Shown here: positions 16,635 through 25,393 of the stretch, one piece after another
How the letters are laid out: the number at the start of each line of letters is the position of its first letter
Position numbering within the stretch: the first letter of the stretch is position 1
DNA from: Candidatus Rokuibacteriota bacterium
Lineage (GTDB): Bacteria > Methylomirabilota > Methylomirabilia > Rokubacteriales > CSP1-6
NCBI GenBank assembly: GCA_016866775.1
Contig: VGLJ01000041.1
Location: 1-42,888 of the forward strand
Length of the DNA: 42,888 bases
Direction of reading: 5' to 3'
The notes under the pieces: model-generated
The model's input: only the letters and a program-made list of their open reading frames with translations
What the model was told of the DNA's origin: nothing
Database searches by the model: none
Position numbers and translations under genes: made by a program

Positions 16635-18152
16635 ATGGCATTTCGCGCCACCTTTCTCACGGTCGTCGGCGTCACGCTCGCCGGCCACTTCGTCGCTCTC
16701 GGATTCGAGATCGCTGCGGCGGCCCGCTTCGGCACGGGCCGCGAGGCGGACGCGCTGGCGTTCGCGCTCACGCTCTTCGTCACGCTGAGCGCGGAGGTCG
16801 TGAGCTGGATCTCGACGCTGTTCGTGCCGCTGTACGTGGCGGCGCGTACGACCAGCGCCGAGCGAGCGCCGGTGCTGCTGCGGCGCACCATCGCGGCGGT
16901 CGGCATCGTCACGGGCGCGGGCGCGCTGCTCCTCGCGCTCGCCGCGCCGGTCCTCGTCACGACCCTCGCGCCCGCGCTCGGCGCACGAGGCGTGGCCGTG
17001 CTGCAGGCGTTCGCGCCGCTGCTCTTCGCCCTGCCGATGGCGGGGCTCTTCGCCGCCGCGCTGCAGGCGCACGGCCGGTTCGTCGCGCCGAGCCTGCGTC
17101 AGCTCGCCTGGTACGGCGGCGCGCTCGTCGGCGTGCTCACGCTCGGGGCGGCGCGCGGTGCCGTCGCGGTGCCGCTGGGGATGAACGTCGGCGCGCTGCT
17201 GTTCGCGCTGGGGCTGGGCGCGCTGCTCTACCGCATCGGAGCGCTCGATCGAGAGCCGTTCACGCGGCAGGCGGGCGATGGCGGGGTGTCGCTCGGACGC
17301 CTCGGGGCGCTCGCCGTGCCGGTCGTGTTGCTCTCCGCGGCCGCCGCGGTGAACGTGACGGTCGAGCGCGCGCTCGCCGCCCGCCTGCCGGAGGGCAGCC
17401 TCGCCGCGCTGACGTTCGGCTACCGGCTCCTGCATTTCCCGCTCAGGCTGTTCGTCGTCAACGCCACCGCGATGCTGCTGCCGAGCCTGGCTGACCACGC
17501 CGTCCGTGGTGATCGCGGTGCGGTGGAGGCGCTGACGAGCCGGGCGCTGCGCATCACGATCGTCTTCGCGGTCCCCGTCGCGGCGCTGGCGCTCGCGCTC
17601 GCGGAGCCGCTGACGCAGGTGCTGCTGGAGCGCGGCGCGTTCACGGCGGTGTCGACGAGCATGACCGCCACGGCCATCGCGTGGTACGCGCCGAGCGTGG
17701 TCGCGATGGCGGTCGCGCAGATCCTCTTTCGCGCGTACCAGGCGCTGCACGCGCTGTGGGCGCTGGCCGGAACCGTGGGGGCCGGCATCGCGGTGAACCT
17801 CGCGCTCATGCCGCTGCTCACGACGGCCCTCGGTCTGCGCGGGCTGGCGCTCGCGTCGTCGGTGTCCGGCGTCGTGCTGGTCGTCGTGATGCTGCTCGGA
17901 TTGCGCGGCCGCGCCGGGGCGCTCGCGGACGTGCTGTTCGCGCGGTCCACCATGGCGGTGATCGGGGCCGGGATCGTCGCGGGCGGCGCGGCGTGGCTCG
18001 CGCGCGGGCTTGGAGGCGACGCCGCGGCGCCGACGCTGCTCGCGGGTCTGGGCGTGGGAACGGCCGTGTATGCCGGCGCGCTCGCGGCGCTCGCTCCGGC
18101 CGAGGCGCGGGCCGCGCTCGCCGCGCTCGTCCCCGCGGGGCGGTCCGCATGA
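16635..18152 (+). CDS. MurJ/MviN-like lipid-linked oligosaccharide flippase
   Basis: 505 residues, very hydrophobic, with about 12-14 membrane segments. The family pattern is seen in GREADALAFALTLFV near the N-terminus and in FGYRLLHFPLRLFVVNATAMLLPSLADHA near residue 260-290. It belongs to the MOP superfamily (MurJ for lipid II, Wzx for O-antigen units). Given its setting between nucleotide-sugar enzymes and glycosyltransferases, it more likely flips the undecaprenyl-linked glycan unit than lipid II, though sequence alone does not settle this. ATG at 16635 chosen; an upstream ATG at 16608 would overlap the start of the divergent methyltransferase. The stop overlaps the next start (ATGA). Confidence 0.85.
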   Translation: MAFRATFLTVVGVTLAGHFVALGFEIAAAARFGTGREADALAFALTLFVTLSAEVVSWISTLFVPLYVAARTTSAERAPVLLRRTIAAVGIVTGAGALLLALAAPVLVTTLAPALGARGVAVLQAFAPLLFALPMAGLFAAALQAHGRFVAPSLRQLAWYGGALVGVLTLGAARGAVAVPLGMNVGALLFALGLGALLYRIGALDREPFTRQAGDGGVSLGRLGALAVPVVLLSAAAAVNVTVERALAARLPEGSLAALTFGYRLLHFPLRLFVVNATAMLLPSLADHAVRGDRGAVEALTSRALRITIVFAVPVAALALALAEPLTQVLLERGAFTAVSTSMTATAIAWYAPSVVAMAVAQILFRAYQALHALWALAGTVGAGIAVNLALMPLLTTALGLRGLALASSVSGVVLVVVMLLGLRGRAGALADVLFARSTMAVIGAGIVAGGAAWLARGLGGDAAAPTLLAGLGVGTAVYAGALAALAPAEARAALAALVPAGRSA

Positions 18153-19297
18153 AGGTGTGGGTCGTCTCGCACACGTACGTCGTCGCCGTCCACCACGACA
18201 AGCTCCGCATGCTCGGCGCGCTCGACGACATCGAGCTGACCGTGCTGATCCCGGAGAACTGGGAGACGGAGACGGCGACCGTCCGCCTGCCGCACATGCG
18301 GTTCCCCTACGACGTCGTCGTCTCGCGCATCGCGCGCAGCGGCCGCATCGGCGCCTATCGGTACCTCGACTGCGCTCCGCTGCGCCGCGCCCGTGCGGAC
18401 GTCGTGCACGCCGAGGTCGAGCCGTGGAGCCTCGCCGCGCTCCAGCTCGTCCGGGCGGCCGCGGGCGCGCCGGTCGTGCTGTTCACCTGGGAGAACCTCG
18501 AAGGGCCGCGGCGGTTGATCTCGCGGGCGATCGAGCGCTACGTCCTGCGCCGCGTCGCCCACGTGATCGCGGGCAACGAAGGCGCCCGCGCGCGCATGCT
18601 CCGCCGCGGGGTGCCGGACCCGCACATCACCGTGCTGCCGCAGCTCGGCATCGACGTCGCGCGCTATGCCGGCGGCCACGCGGCGCGTGCCCGCGCGAAC
18701 CACACGATCACCACGGGCGGCCAGGTCCACAGCGCGCTGCGCTCGCTCGGGCCGCCCATCGTCGGCTTCATCGGCCGTCTCGTGCCCGAGAAGGGCGTGG
18801 ACATTCTCGTCGAGGCGATCGAGCGGTTCGACGCGCGGCTGCTCGTGATCGGCGACGGCGTCGCGCGCGCCGGCCTCGAGGCGCGGACGTCGACGTGGCC
18901 GGCCGGCAAGGCGACGTTCACCGGCGCCGTGCCCGAGGCCGCCGTGCCCGACTATCTCGCCTGCATGGACGCGCTCGTGCTGCCGTCGCGCACGACCGCG
19001 TCGTGGGCCGAGCAGTTCGGCCACGTGCTCATCGAGGCGATGGCGGCCGGCGTGCCGGTCGTCGGCTCGTCGTCCGGCGCGATCCCCGAGGTGATCGGCG
19101 AGGCCGGCCTCGTGTTTCCCGAAGGCGACGCGGCCGGCCTCCGGGCACAGCTCGCGGCGCTCTTCGACGATCCCGCGCTCCGCAAGCGCGCCGTGGAGCG
19201 TGGCCGCGCGCGGGTCGAGCGTCTCTACACGAACGAGCGGATCGTGCGCGCGCAGCGCGCGATCTACGCGCAGGTGCTCGCCGAGCGCGGGCGGTGA
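18149..19297 (+). CDS. Glycosyltransferase family 4 (first of three)
   Basis: 382 residues, GT-B fold. The N-terminal acceptor domain begins MKVWVVSHTYVV. The donor-binding half has GFIGRLVPEKGVDILVEAI (about 205-223) and the EX7E motif EQFGHVLIEAMAAGVPVVGS, with the two glutamates that hold the nucleotide sugar in retaining GT4 enzymes. It probably adds one sugar to the lipid-linked glycan at the inner face of the membrane. ATG at 18149 overlaps the flippase stop, and its own stop overlaps the next GTG start, so the series is translationally coupled. Donor and acceptor are unknown. Confidence 0.9.
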   Translation: MKVWVVSHTYVVAVHHDKLRMLGALDDIELTVLIPENWETETATVRLPHMRFPYDVVVSRIARSGRIGAYRYLDCAPLRRARADVVHAEVEPWSLAALQLVRAAAGAPVVLFTWENLEGPRRLISRAIERYVLRRVAHVIAGNEGARARMLRRGVPDPHITVLPQLGIDVARYAGGHAARARANHTITTGGQVHSALRSLGPPIVGFIGRLVPEKGVDILVEAIERFDARLLVIGDGVARAGLEARTSTWPAGKATFTGAVPEAAVPDYLACMDALVLPSRTTASWAEQFGHVLIEAMAAGVPVVGSSSGAIPEVIGEAGLVFPEGDAAGLRAQLAALFDDPALRKRAVERGRARVERLYTNERIVRAQRAIYAQVLAERGR

Positions 19298-20409
19298 GGG
19301 ACGGCGCCGAGCTGGGCGTGAACGCGGCCATCGTCGGGGAGCGGCCGACGGGCCTCGGGATGTACGGTCTGCAGCTCATCGACGCCCTCGACGCGCTCGG
19401 CGAGCGCCTCGTGGTCTTCACGTCGTGTCCGGACGTCGTCACCGCGCGGCGCGCGCGCGTCGTCCGCGTCTCCGCGCGGATCCGGCCGGAGCGCGGCGCC
19501 GCGGGCCACCTGGCGCGCCTCGTCTGGACCCAGACGGCGCTGCGCCGGCACGTGCGCCGCGCGCGGCCTTCGGCGCTGCTGAACCTGATGCCGGAGGGCC
19601 TGCTCGCCACGCGCGTGCCGCAAGTCACGGTCATCCACGACGTGCTGCCGCTGCACTATCCCGACGAGTATCCGCGGCAGCAGCACTACTTCCGCCACTT
19701 CGTGCCGGCCGTCCTCGCCGCCTCGCGCCGGATCATCGTGAGCTCGGAGAGCACGCGGCGGGACATCGAGCGCTTCTACCCGCGCGTGCCGCGCGAGCGC
19801 TTGCGCGTGGTCGCGCCCGGCTGCGACGCGCGCCGCTTCACCCCGAGCGCCGCTCCGGGCGCGCCGAGGCCCGACGGCCGGCGCTACGCGCTCTACGTCG
19901 GCAACGTGATGCCTCACAAGAACCTGGGCCGCCTCGTCGACGCGTTCGCGACGGTGCCCGGCGAGCCGTGGCTCGTGCTGCGCGGATGGGGCCGGCGGCA
20001 CAACGTCGACGAGCTCCGCGCGCGGATCGGCCGCGCGGGCATCGGCGCGCGCGTCGACTGGGCCCCGTACGCGCAGGAGGGCGAGCTGATCGACCTCTAT
20101 CGCGGCGCCCGCATGCTGCTGCTGCCGTCGCTCCACGAGGGCTTCGGGATGACGGCGCTCGAGGCGATGGCGTGCGGGACGCCGGTCATCACCAGCGCGA
20201 CGTCCTCGATGCCGGAGGCGGTCGGCGACGCCGGCCTGCTCGTGGATCCGCTCGACACGACGGCGCTCGCGGCCGCCATGACGCGGCTCTTCGCCGAGGA
20301 CGCGCTCGCCGAGGACCTGCGTGCCCGCGGGCTGTCTCGGGCTAAGCTCTTCGCGTGGGAGACGACGGCTCGCGCGGTGCAGACGGCCGTGCGCGAGGCC
20401 GAGGGATGA
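19294..20409 (+). CDS. Glycosyltransferase family 4 (second of three)
   Basis: 371 residues from the GTG at 19294 overlapping the previous stop (GTGA). Another GTG at 19318 would start MNAAIVGERPTGLG and is also reasonable. Donor domain motifs are RYALYVGNVMPHKNLGRLVDAF and the EX7E segment EGFGMTALEAMACGTPVITS. The VGN..PHKN pattern is common in GT4 mannosyl- or rhamnosyl-transferases of O-antigen loci. HDVLPLHYPDEYP in the N-terminal half is also typical of this group. Second chain-extending enzyme of the locus; linkage unknown. Confidence 0.9.
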   Translation: MRDGAELGVNAAIVGERPTGLGMYGLQLIDALDALGERLVVFTSCPDVVTARRARVVRVSARIRPERGAAGHLARLVWTQTALRRHVRRARPSALLNLMPEGLLATRVPQVTVIHDVLPLHYPDEYPRQQHYFRHFVPAVLAASRRIIVSSESTRRDIERFYPRVPRERLRVVAPGCDARRFTPSAAPGAPRPDGRRYALYVGNVMPHKNLGRLVDAFATVPGEPWLVLRGWGRRHNVDELRARIGRAGIGARVDWAPYAQEGELIDLYRGARMLLLPSLHEGFGMTALEAMACGTPVITSATSSMPEAVGDAGLLVDPLDTTALAAAMTRLFAEDALAEDLRARGLSRAKLFAWETTARAVQTAVREAEG

Positions 20410-21533
20410 CACCCGGTCTGCGCGTCGCGCTGGTCCACGACTGGCTCACCGGCGTCAGGGGTGGCGAGCGGTGCCTCGAGGTCTTCTGCGAGCTCTTTCC
20501 CCGGGCGGACCTCTTCACGCTGCTGCACGTGCCGGGCAGCGTCTCGCCGATCATCGAGCGCCGCCGCATCGTGACGTCGTTCGTGCAGCGGCTGCCGGGT
20601 GCGGCCGAGCGCTATCGTTACTATTTGCCGTTCTTCCCGGCGGCGTTGCGCGCGTTCGACCTCTCGAGCTACGACCTCGTCGTCTCGACAAGCCACGCGG
20701 TGGCGAAGGCGGCGCGCCAGCGGCACGGGGCGACGCACGTCTGCTATTGCTTCACGCCCATGCGCTACGTGTGGGATCTCTACGGCGACTACTTCGGCGC
20801 GCGGGCGCCGCTCGGCGCGCGACTCGTCATGCCGCCGATCGCCGCGGCGCTGCGCCGGTGGGACCGGCGGACGAGCACGCGCCCCGACCGCGTCGCCGCG
20901 ATCTCGCGCTTCGTGGCCGAGCGCATCCGGCGCGTGTGGAGCCGCGACGCCGACGTGATCTACCCGCCGGTGGACGTCGCGCGCTACGCGATCGCGGACG
21001 AGGGCCCCGCCGACTACTACCTCGTCGTCTCGGCGCTCGTGCCGTACAAGCGGGTCGACCTCGCGGTCGCCGCGGCGACGCGGATGCGACGGCGGCTCCT
21101 CGTCGTCGGCACCGGCCCCGAGGCACGCCGGCTCGCCGCGCTCGCCGGGCCGACCGTGGAGATGCTCGGCTGGCGGAGCGATGGCGAGATCGCCGGGCTC
21201 TACGCGCGCTGCCGCGCGGTGCTGTTCCCGTCGCTCGAAGACTTCGGCATCGTTCCGCTCGAGGCGATGGCGGCCGGGCGTCCGGTGATCGCGTACGGCG
21301 CGGGCGGCGCGACGGAGACCGTGATCGGCCTCGACCGCGCGGGGGAGGCACCGCCCACGGGCGTGTTCTTCGCCGAGCAAACCGTCGACGCGCTCGCCGG
21401 CGCGATGACGACCTTCGAGGCGAACGCGCACCGCTTCGAGCCGAAGGCGTTGCGCGCGCGGGCGGAGGCCTTCGACCGGCCGCTGTTCCGCGACCGGATC
21501 GCCGCGTATCTCGGCGGGGCCGTCGGATGCTGA
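20406..21533 (+). CDS. Glycosyltransferase family 4 (third of three)
   Basis: 375 residues from the ATG at 20406 (ATGA overlap with the previous stop). Begins RVALVHDWLTGVRGGERCLE, with the GGxE-type loop for the donor phosphate, and has CYCFTPMRYVWDLYGDY, a segment typical of the WbaZ-like mannosyltransferase group. VSALVPYKRVDLAV and EDFGIVPLEAMAAGRPVIAY carry the GT4 donor site with EX7E. It is thus probably a hexosyl (perhaps mannosyl) transferase in glycan extension. The stop overlaps the next gene by 7 nt. Confidence 0.89.
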   Translation: MTPGLRVALVHDWLTGVRGGERCLEVFCELFPRADLFTLLHVPGSVSPIIERRRIVTSFVQRLPGAAERYRYYLPFFPAALRAFDLSSYDLVVSTSHAVAKAARQRHGATHVCYCFTPMRYVWDLYGDYFGARAPLGARLVMPPIAAALRRWDRRTSTRPDRVAAISRFVAERIRRVWSRDADVIYPPVDVARYAIADEGPADYYLVVSALVPYKRVDLAVAAATRMRRRLLVVGTGPEARRLAALAGPTVEMLGWRSDGEIAGLYARCRAVLFPSLEDFGIVPLEAMAAGRPVIAYGAGGATETVIGLDRAGEAPPTGVFFAEQTVDALAGAMTTFEANAHRFEPKALRARAEAFDRPLFRDRIAAYLGGAVGC

Positions 21534-22900
21534 AGGCGCACTCGCGGCTGTTCGAGCACCTCATGCTCGCGGCCGACCTCGCCGTCGTGGCGACGTCGTG
21601 GTTCGCGGCCTACGGCCTGCGCTTCTACGTCGTCGGCCCGCCGTTGCGCACGCCGGAGATCCCGCCGCTGCGCGACTACGTGCTCCAGGTGGTGCCGATC
21701 CTCATCGTCTGGGCCGGCGCGTTCCACTGGTTCGATCTCTACCGGCCGCGCCGTATCGGCTCGCACGTGTCCGAGTGGGTGGACATCGCGAAGGCCTCGA
21801 CGCTCGGCGTGCTCGTGCTCGTCGCGGTGATGCAGTTCGCCTTCCACGACTACGAGTACTCGCGGGTCACCATCGTCTACTTCTGGGGGCTGTCGATCGT
21901 GGCCGCGAGCCTGCTGCGCGCGGGCTTCCGCGAGGCGCTTCGCGCGGCGCGCCGTCGCGGCTACAAGGTCCGGCGCGCGATCGTCGTCGGCGGCGGCCGG
22001 CCGGCGGCCGACGTGGTCGCGATGCTCAAGCGCCGCGTGGACCTCGGCATCCAGGTGGTCGGGGTGCTCGGCGACAAACGCGAGGCCGACGGCGGCTACG
22101 AGGACGTGCGGGCGACGCTGGACCGGCATCCCGTCGACGTCGTGTTCGTGGCGCTGCCGCACACGGAGCAGGGGCGGCTTCCCGCGATCCTCGACGACAT
22201 CGGCGACGATCCGGTGACGATCCACTTCGTGCCCGACGTCTACGGGCTGGCGTCGCTGCGCGGCGGCATCGAGGAGTTCGAGGCGATCCCGTTCATCCAC
22301 CTCCGCGAGTCGCCGCTCTACGGCTGGAACCGCGTGCTCAAGCGCGGGTTCGATCTGCTGATCGGGGGTGCGTGCCTCGTGGTCGCCACGCCCGCGATGC
22401 TCGCGATCGCGGCGGCGATCCGGCTCACGTCGCCCGGCCCCGTGCTGCTGCGACAGGAGCGCATGGGCCTCGACGGCCGCCGCTTCGAGCTCCTCAAGTT
22501 CCGCACGATGCGCGTGGACGCCGAGGCCGCGACCGGACCGGTGTGGGCGCGGCCCGACGACGATCGCCGCACGGCGGTGGGGACGGTGCTGCGGCGCTTC
22601 AACCTCGACGAGCTGCCGCAGCTCCTCAACGTGCTGCGCGGCGAGATGAGCCTCGTCGGGCCGAGGCCCGAGCGGCCCGTGTTCGTCGAGGACTTCCGCC
22701 GCCGGATCCCGGGCTACATGCTCCGTCACACGGTGAAAGCCGGCATGACCGGGTGGGCGCAGGTCAACGGCTGGCGCGGCGACACCTCGCTGGAGAAGCG
22801 CATCGAGTACGACCTCTACTACATCGAGCGCTGGTCGCTGGCGCTCGACGTGAAGATTCTCGTCCAGACGCTCTACCGGGGCTTTACCAACGCCTACTAG
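21527..22900 (+). CDS. Undecaprenyl-phosphate hexose-1-phosphate transferase (WcaJ type)
   Basis: 457 residues. The N-terminal half has four membrane segments and a CoA-binding-like region (RAIVVGGGRPAADVVAML). The C-terminal bacterial sugar transferase domain starts KRGFDLLIGGACLVVATPA, continues SPGPVLLRQERMGLDGRRF, KFRTMRVDAE, and FNLDELPQLLNVLRGEMSLVGPRPE, and ends near GMTGWAQVNGWRGDTS. These are the conserved motifs of polyisoprenyl-phosphate glycosyl-1-phosphate transferases, which prime polysaccharide synthesis by loading the first sugar phosphate on undecaprenyl phosphate at the inner membrane. The sugar is probably glucose or galactose. It completes the GT series and is followed by the ligase-like gene. 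Confidence 0.93.
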   Translation: MLKAHSRLFEHLMLAADLAVVATSWFAAYGLRFYVVGPPLRTPEIPPLRDYVLQVVPILIVWAGAFHWFDLYRPRRIGSHVSEWVDIAKASTLGVLVLVAVMQFAFHDYEYSRVTIVYFWGLSIVAASLLRAGFREALRAARRRGYKVRRAIVVGGGRPAADVVAMLKRRVDLGIQVVGVLGDKREADGGYEDVRATLDRHPVDVVFVALPHTEQGRLPAILDDIGDDPVTIHFVPDVYGLASLRGGIEEFEAIPFIHLRESPLYGWNRVLKRGFDLLIGGACLVVATPAMLAIAAAIRLTSPGPVLLRQERMGLDGRRFELLKFRTMRVDAEAATGPVWARPDDDRRTAVGTVLRRFNLDELPQLLNVLRGEMSLVGPRPERPVFVEDFRRRIPGYMLRHTVKAGMTGWAQVNGWRGDTSLEKRIEYDLYYIERWSLALDVKILVQTLYRGFTNAY

Positions 22901-23066
22901 CGCCGCGGAGCGGCTCCGCCGGGTACTCCTCGGCGCCTACATCGCCGGCCTCGGTCTCTCGATCAGCGTCGCGGAGCTCGCGCTGGCGGCGCTCGCGATT
23001 CGATGGGGGTGGCGGCTCGCGCGCGGGCAGGCACGCGCCGGGTGGCCGCTCGCGTGGCCGATCGGC

Positions 23067-24113
23067 GTGTTCGCCGCCGCCAGCGTCGCCGCGGCGCTCC
23101 TCTCCGCGCGTCCCCTCGAGAGCCTGGTGTCCGCGCGGACGGTGGTGCTCCTCGCCAGCGTCTGGGTCGTGCGTGATGCCGTGCGCGATGCCGCCGAGGC
23201 GCGCCGGGCGATGCTCGCGCTGCTCGGCGTGCTCGCCGTCGCGTCGGTCGCCGGCATCGCGCAGGTGCTCGGGTGCGCGGCGTGGCCGGGAACCGTCGCG
23301 AGACTCGCCGACGCCGCGCCGTGGCTGCCGCTCACGCCGTGGCTCGCGAAGCTCGGCACGAAGTGCCACCGCGCGCGCGGCTTCTTCAGCATCTACATGA
23401 CACTGGCCGGCGTCCTCAACATCGCGCTGCTCGCGGCGCTGCCTCTGGTCGTGGCGGGTCGCGGCAGGCCGCGCTGGGCGCCCGTCGTCTGGCTCGTCGA
23501 TCTCGCCGGCTTCGCGCTCACGTACGTGCGCGGCGCGTGGCTCGGCTTCGTGGCCGGCGTCGCCGTGCTGGGCGGCTCGCTGCGGCACGGTCAGCGTCTG
23601 CTGTTCGGCGGGCTCGTCGCGCTGACGGTCGTGCTGCTGCTGCTGCCCGGTGTGCGGACGCGGGTGCGCAGCATCGCCGACCCGAGAGATCCCACGTCGT
23701 CCGAGCGCGTGCTCATGTGGCGCAGCGGCGTGGCGATGGCGCGCGATCACCTCGTCACCGGCGTCGGGCCGGGCCAGGTCAAGCGCGTCTACCCGAGCTA
23801 CGCGGCGCCCGAAGTCTTCAACAAGTATCGCGGGCACGTGCACAACACGCCGCTCCAGATCCTGGTGGAGCGCGGGATCATCGGCTTCGTGGCCTGGCTG
23901 TCGATCTTCGCGGCCTTCTTCCTCCACGCGGCGCGCGCCGCCCGGCGGCTGCCGGAGGACGCCGGCGGGCACGCGCTCGTGACGGGCGGGATCGCGGCGA
24001 TCGCCGGGTTCCTCGTGGCCGGGCTCTTCGAGCACAACTTCGGCGACACGGAGGTCCTGCTCGCCGCGACGTTCGTCATGGGTGTCGCGTTATCGAGTAT
24101 GCTCGACGCGTGA
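23067..24113 (+). CDS. O-antigen ligase / Wzy-like polymerase family protein
   Basis: 348 residues from the first usual start (GTG at 23067), but the true protein is probably about 45-60 residues longer. The same frame is open back to about 22853 and encodes a convincing first membrane segment (VLLGAYIAGLGLSISVAEL) with no ATG, GTG or TTG. Many hydrophobic segments follow, plus the family loop ERVLMWRSGVAMARDHLVTGVGPGQVKRVYP and HVHNTPLQILVERGIIGFVAW, which carry the conserved histidine region of Wzy_C / WaaL proteins. It would polymerise or ligate the glycan on the periplasmic side. The next gene starts by GTGA overlap. See the finding on the missing start. Confidence 0.82.
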   Translation: MFAAASVAAALLSARPLESLVSARTVVLLASVWVVRDAVRDAAEARRAMLALLGVLAVASVAGIAQVLGCAAWPGTVARLADAAPWLPLTPWLAKLGTKCHRARGFFSIYMTLAGVLNIALLAALPLVVAGRGRPRWAPVVWLVDLAGFALTYVRGAWLGFVAGVAVLGGSLRHGQRLLFGGLVALTVVLLLLPGVRTRVRSIADPRDPTSSERVLMWRSGVAMARDHLVTGVGPGQVKRVYPSYAAPEVFNKYRGHVHNTPLQILVERGIIGFVAWLSIFAAFFLHAARAARRLPEDAGGHALVTGGIAAIAGFLVAGLFEHNFGDTEVLLAATFVMGVALSSMLDA

Positions 24114-25357
24114 GCACGCGCCACGCGCCGTTCCTGAGTGCCGAGAAAGCCGCCGAGGTCCGCGAGCGCTTCGGCACGCCCTGCTACGTCTACGATCGCG
24201 CGCGCCTGGAAGCGACGGCGCGGCGCGCGCTCGCGTTCGCCGCGCCGTACGGCTTCACGCTCCGGTACGCCATGAAGGCGAACCCGAGCCGCGGCATCCT
24301 CGCGCTCTTCCGCGACCTGGGGCTTCACATCGACGCCTCGAGCGACTGGGAGGTGGAGCGCGCGCTCGCGGCCGGCTTCGCGCCCGCGCAGGTCCAGCTC
24401 ACGTCGCAGATGCCGTCACGGCGCGTGAAGGAGCACGTCTCGCGCGGCGTGCTGCTCAACGCGTGCTCGCTGCATCAGCTCGAGCTCTTCGGCCAGGCGG
24501 CGCCGGGCCACGCCATCGCCGTGCGGATCAACCCCGGCCTCGGCAGCGGGTCGACGAAGCGCACGAACACCGGCGGCCCCGCGGCGAGCTTCGGGATCTG
24601 GCACGAGTACCTGGACCAGGTGAAGGCCCTCGCGGCGCGCTACGGGCTCGTGATCCGCACGCTGCACTCCCACATCGGCTCCGGGACCGACCCGGAGATC
24701 TGGAAGCGCGTGACGCGGATGACGCTCGACATCGCGGCCCGGCTCCCGGACGTGAAGACCGTGAACCTCGGCGGCGGGTTGAAGGTCGGGCGCATGCCCC
24801 ACGAGGACTCGGTCAACCTCGAGGAAGTCGCCTGGCACGTGCGCTCGGAGCTCGAAGCGTTCCGCGCGCGTGACGGCCGCGCGCTCGATCTCGAGCTCGA
24901 GCCCGGCACGCTGCTGGTCGCGGAGTCGGGCGCCGTGGTCGCGACGTGCGTCGATGTCGTCGACACCGGGCGCGACGGCTACCGCTTCGCGAAGCTCGAC
25001 ACCGGCATGCCGGAGATCGCGCGGCCCGCGATGTACGGCGCGCAGCATCCGATCGACGTCCTCGCCACCGGGCGGCCGACGGTCGACGTGGTGTTCGTGG
25101 GGCCGTGCTGTGAGTCCGGCGACATCCTGACGCCCGCGCCGGGCGATCCCGAAGCGCTGGGGCCGCGCGCGGTGCCCGAGCCGGCGATCGGCGACCTGGT
25201 GATCGTCGGCGGCGCCGGCGCGTATTGCGCGGGCATGGCGATGATCAACTACAACTCCTACCCGCAGGCGCCGGAAGTGATGCTCGAGCCCGACGGCACC
25301 CTGCGTCCGCTCCGCCGCCGCCAGTCGCCGGATCAGATCGTCGCGAACGAGACGTAA
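24110..25357 (+). CDS. lysA: Diaminopimelate decarboxylase-like PLP enzyme (LysA family)
   Basis: 415 residues, fold-type III PLP decarboxylase. LRYAMKANPSRGIL has the lysine that binds PLP; HSHIGSGTDPE and NLGGGLKVG are cofactor phosphate-side motifs; GPCCESGDIL carries the catalytic cysteine from the partner subunit; and GAYCAGMAMINYNSYPQAPEV is the C-terminal signature of one LysA subgroup. Expected reaction: meso-diaminopimelate to lysine and CO2. GTG start at 24110 overlaps the O-antigen ligase stop, so it is read as the last gene of the polysaccharide operon. That raises the alternative that it decarboxylates another amino acid for surface structures. dapA, dapB and dapL are elsewhere in the window. 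Confidence 0.85.
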   Translation: MSTRHAPFLSAEKAAEVRERFGTPCYVYDRARLEATARRALAFAAPYGFTLRYAMKANPSRGILALFRDLGLHIDASSDWEVERALAAGFAPAQVQLTSQMPSRRVKEHVSRGVLLNACSLHQLELFGQAAPGHAIAVRINPGLGSGSTKRTNTGGPAASFGIWHEYLDQVKALAARYGLVIRTLHSHIGSGTDPEIWKRVTRMTLDIAARLPDVKTVNLGGGLKVGRMPHEDSVNLEEVAWHVRSELEAFRARDGRALDLELEPGTLLVAESGAVVATCVDVVDTGRDGYRFAKLDTGMPEIARPAMYGAQHPIDVLATGRPTVDVVFVGPCCESGDILTPAPGDPEALGPRAVPEPAIGDLVIVGGAGAYCAGMAMINYNSYPQAPEVMLEPDGTLRPLRRRQSPDQIVANET

Positions 25358-25393
25358 CTCAGAGGAAAGTGCGCGGGACGTCGACGCCGGCCG

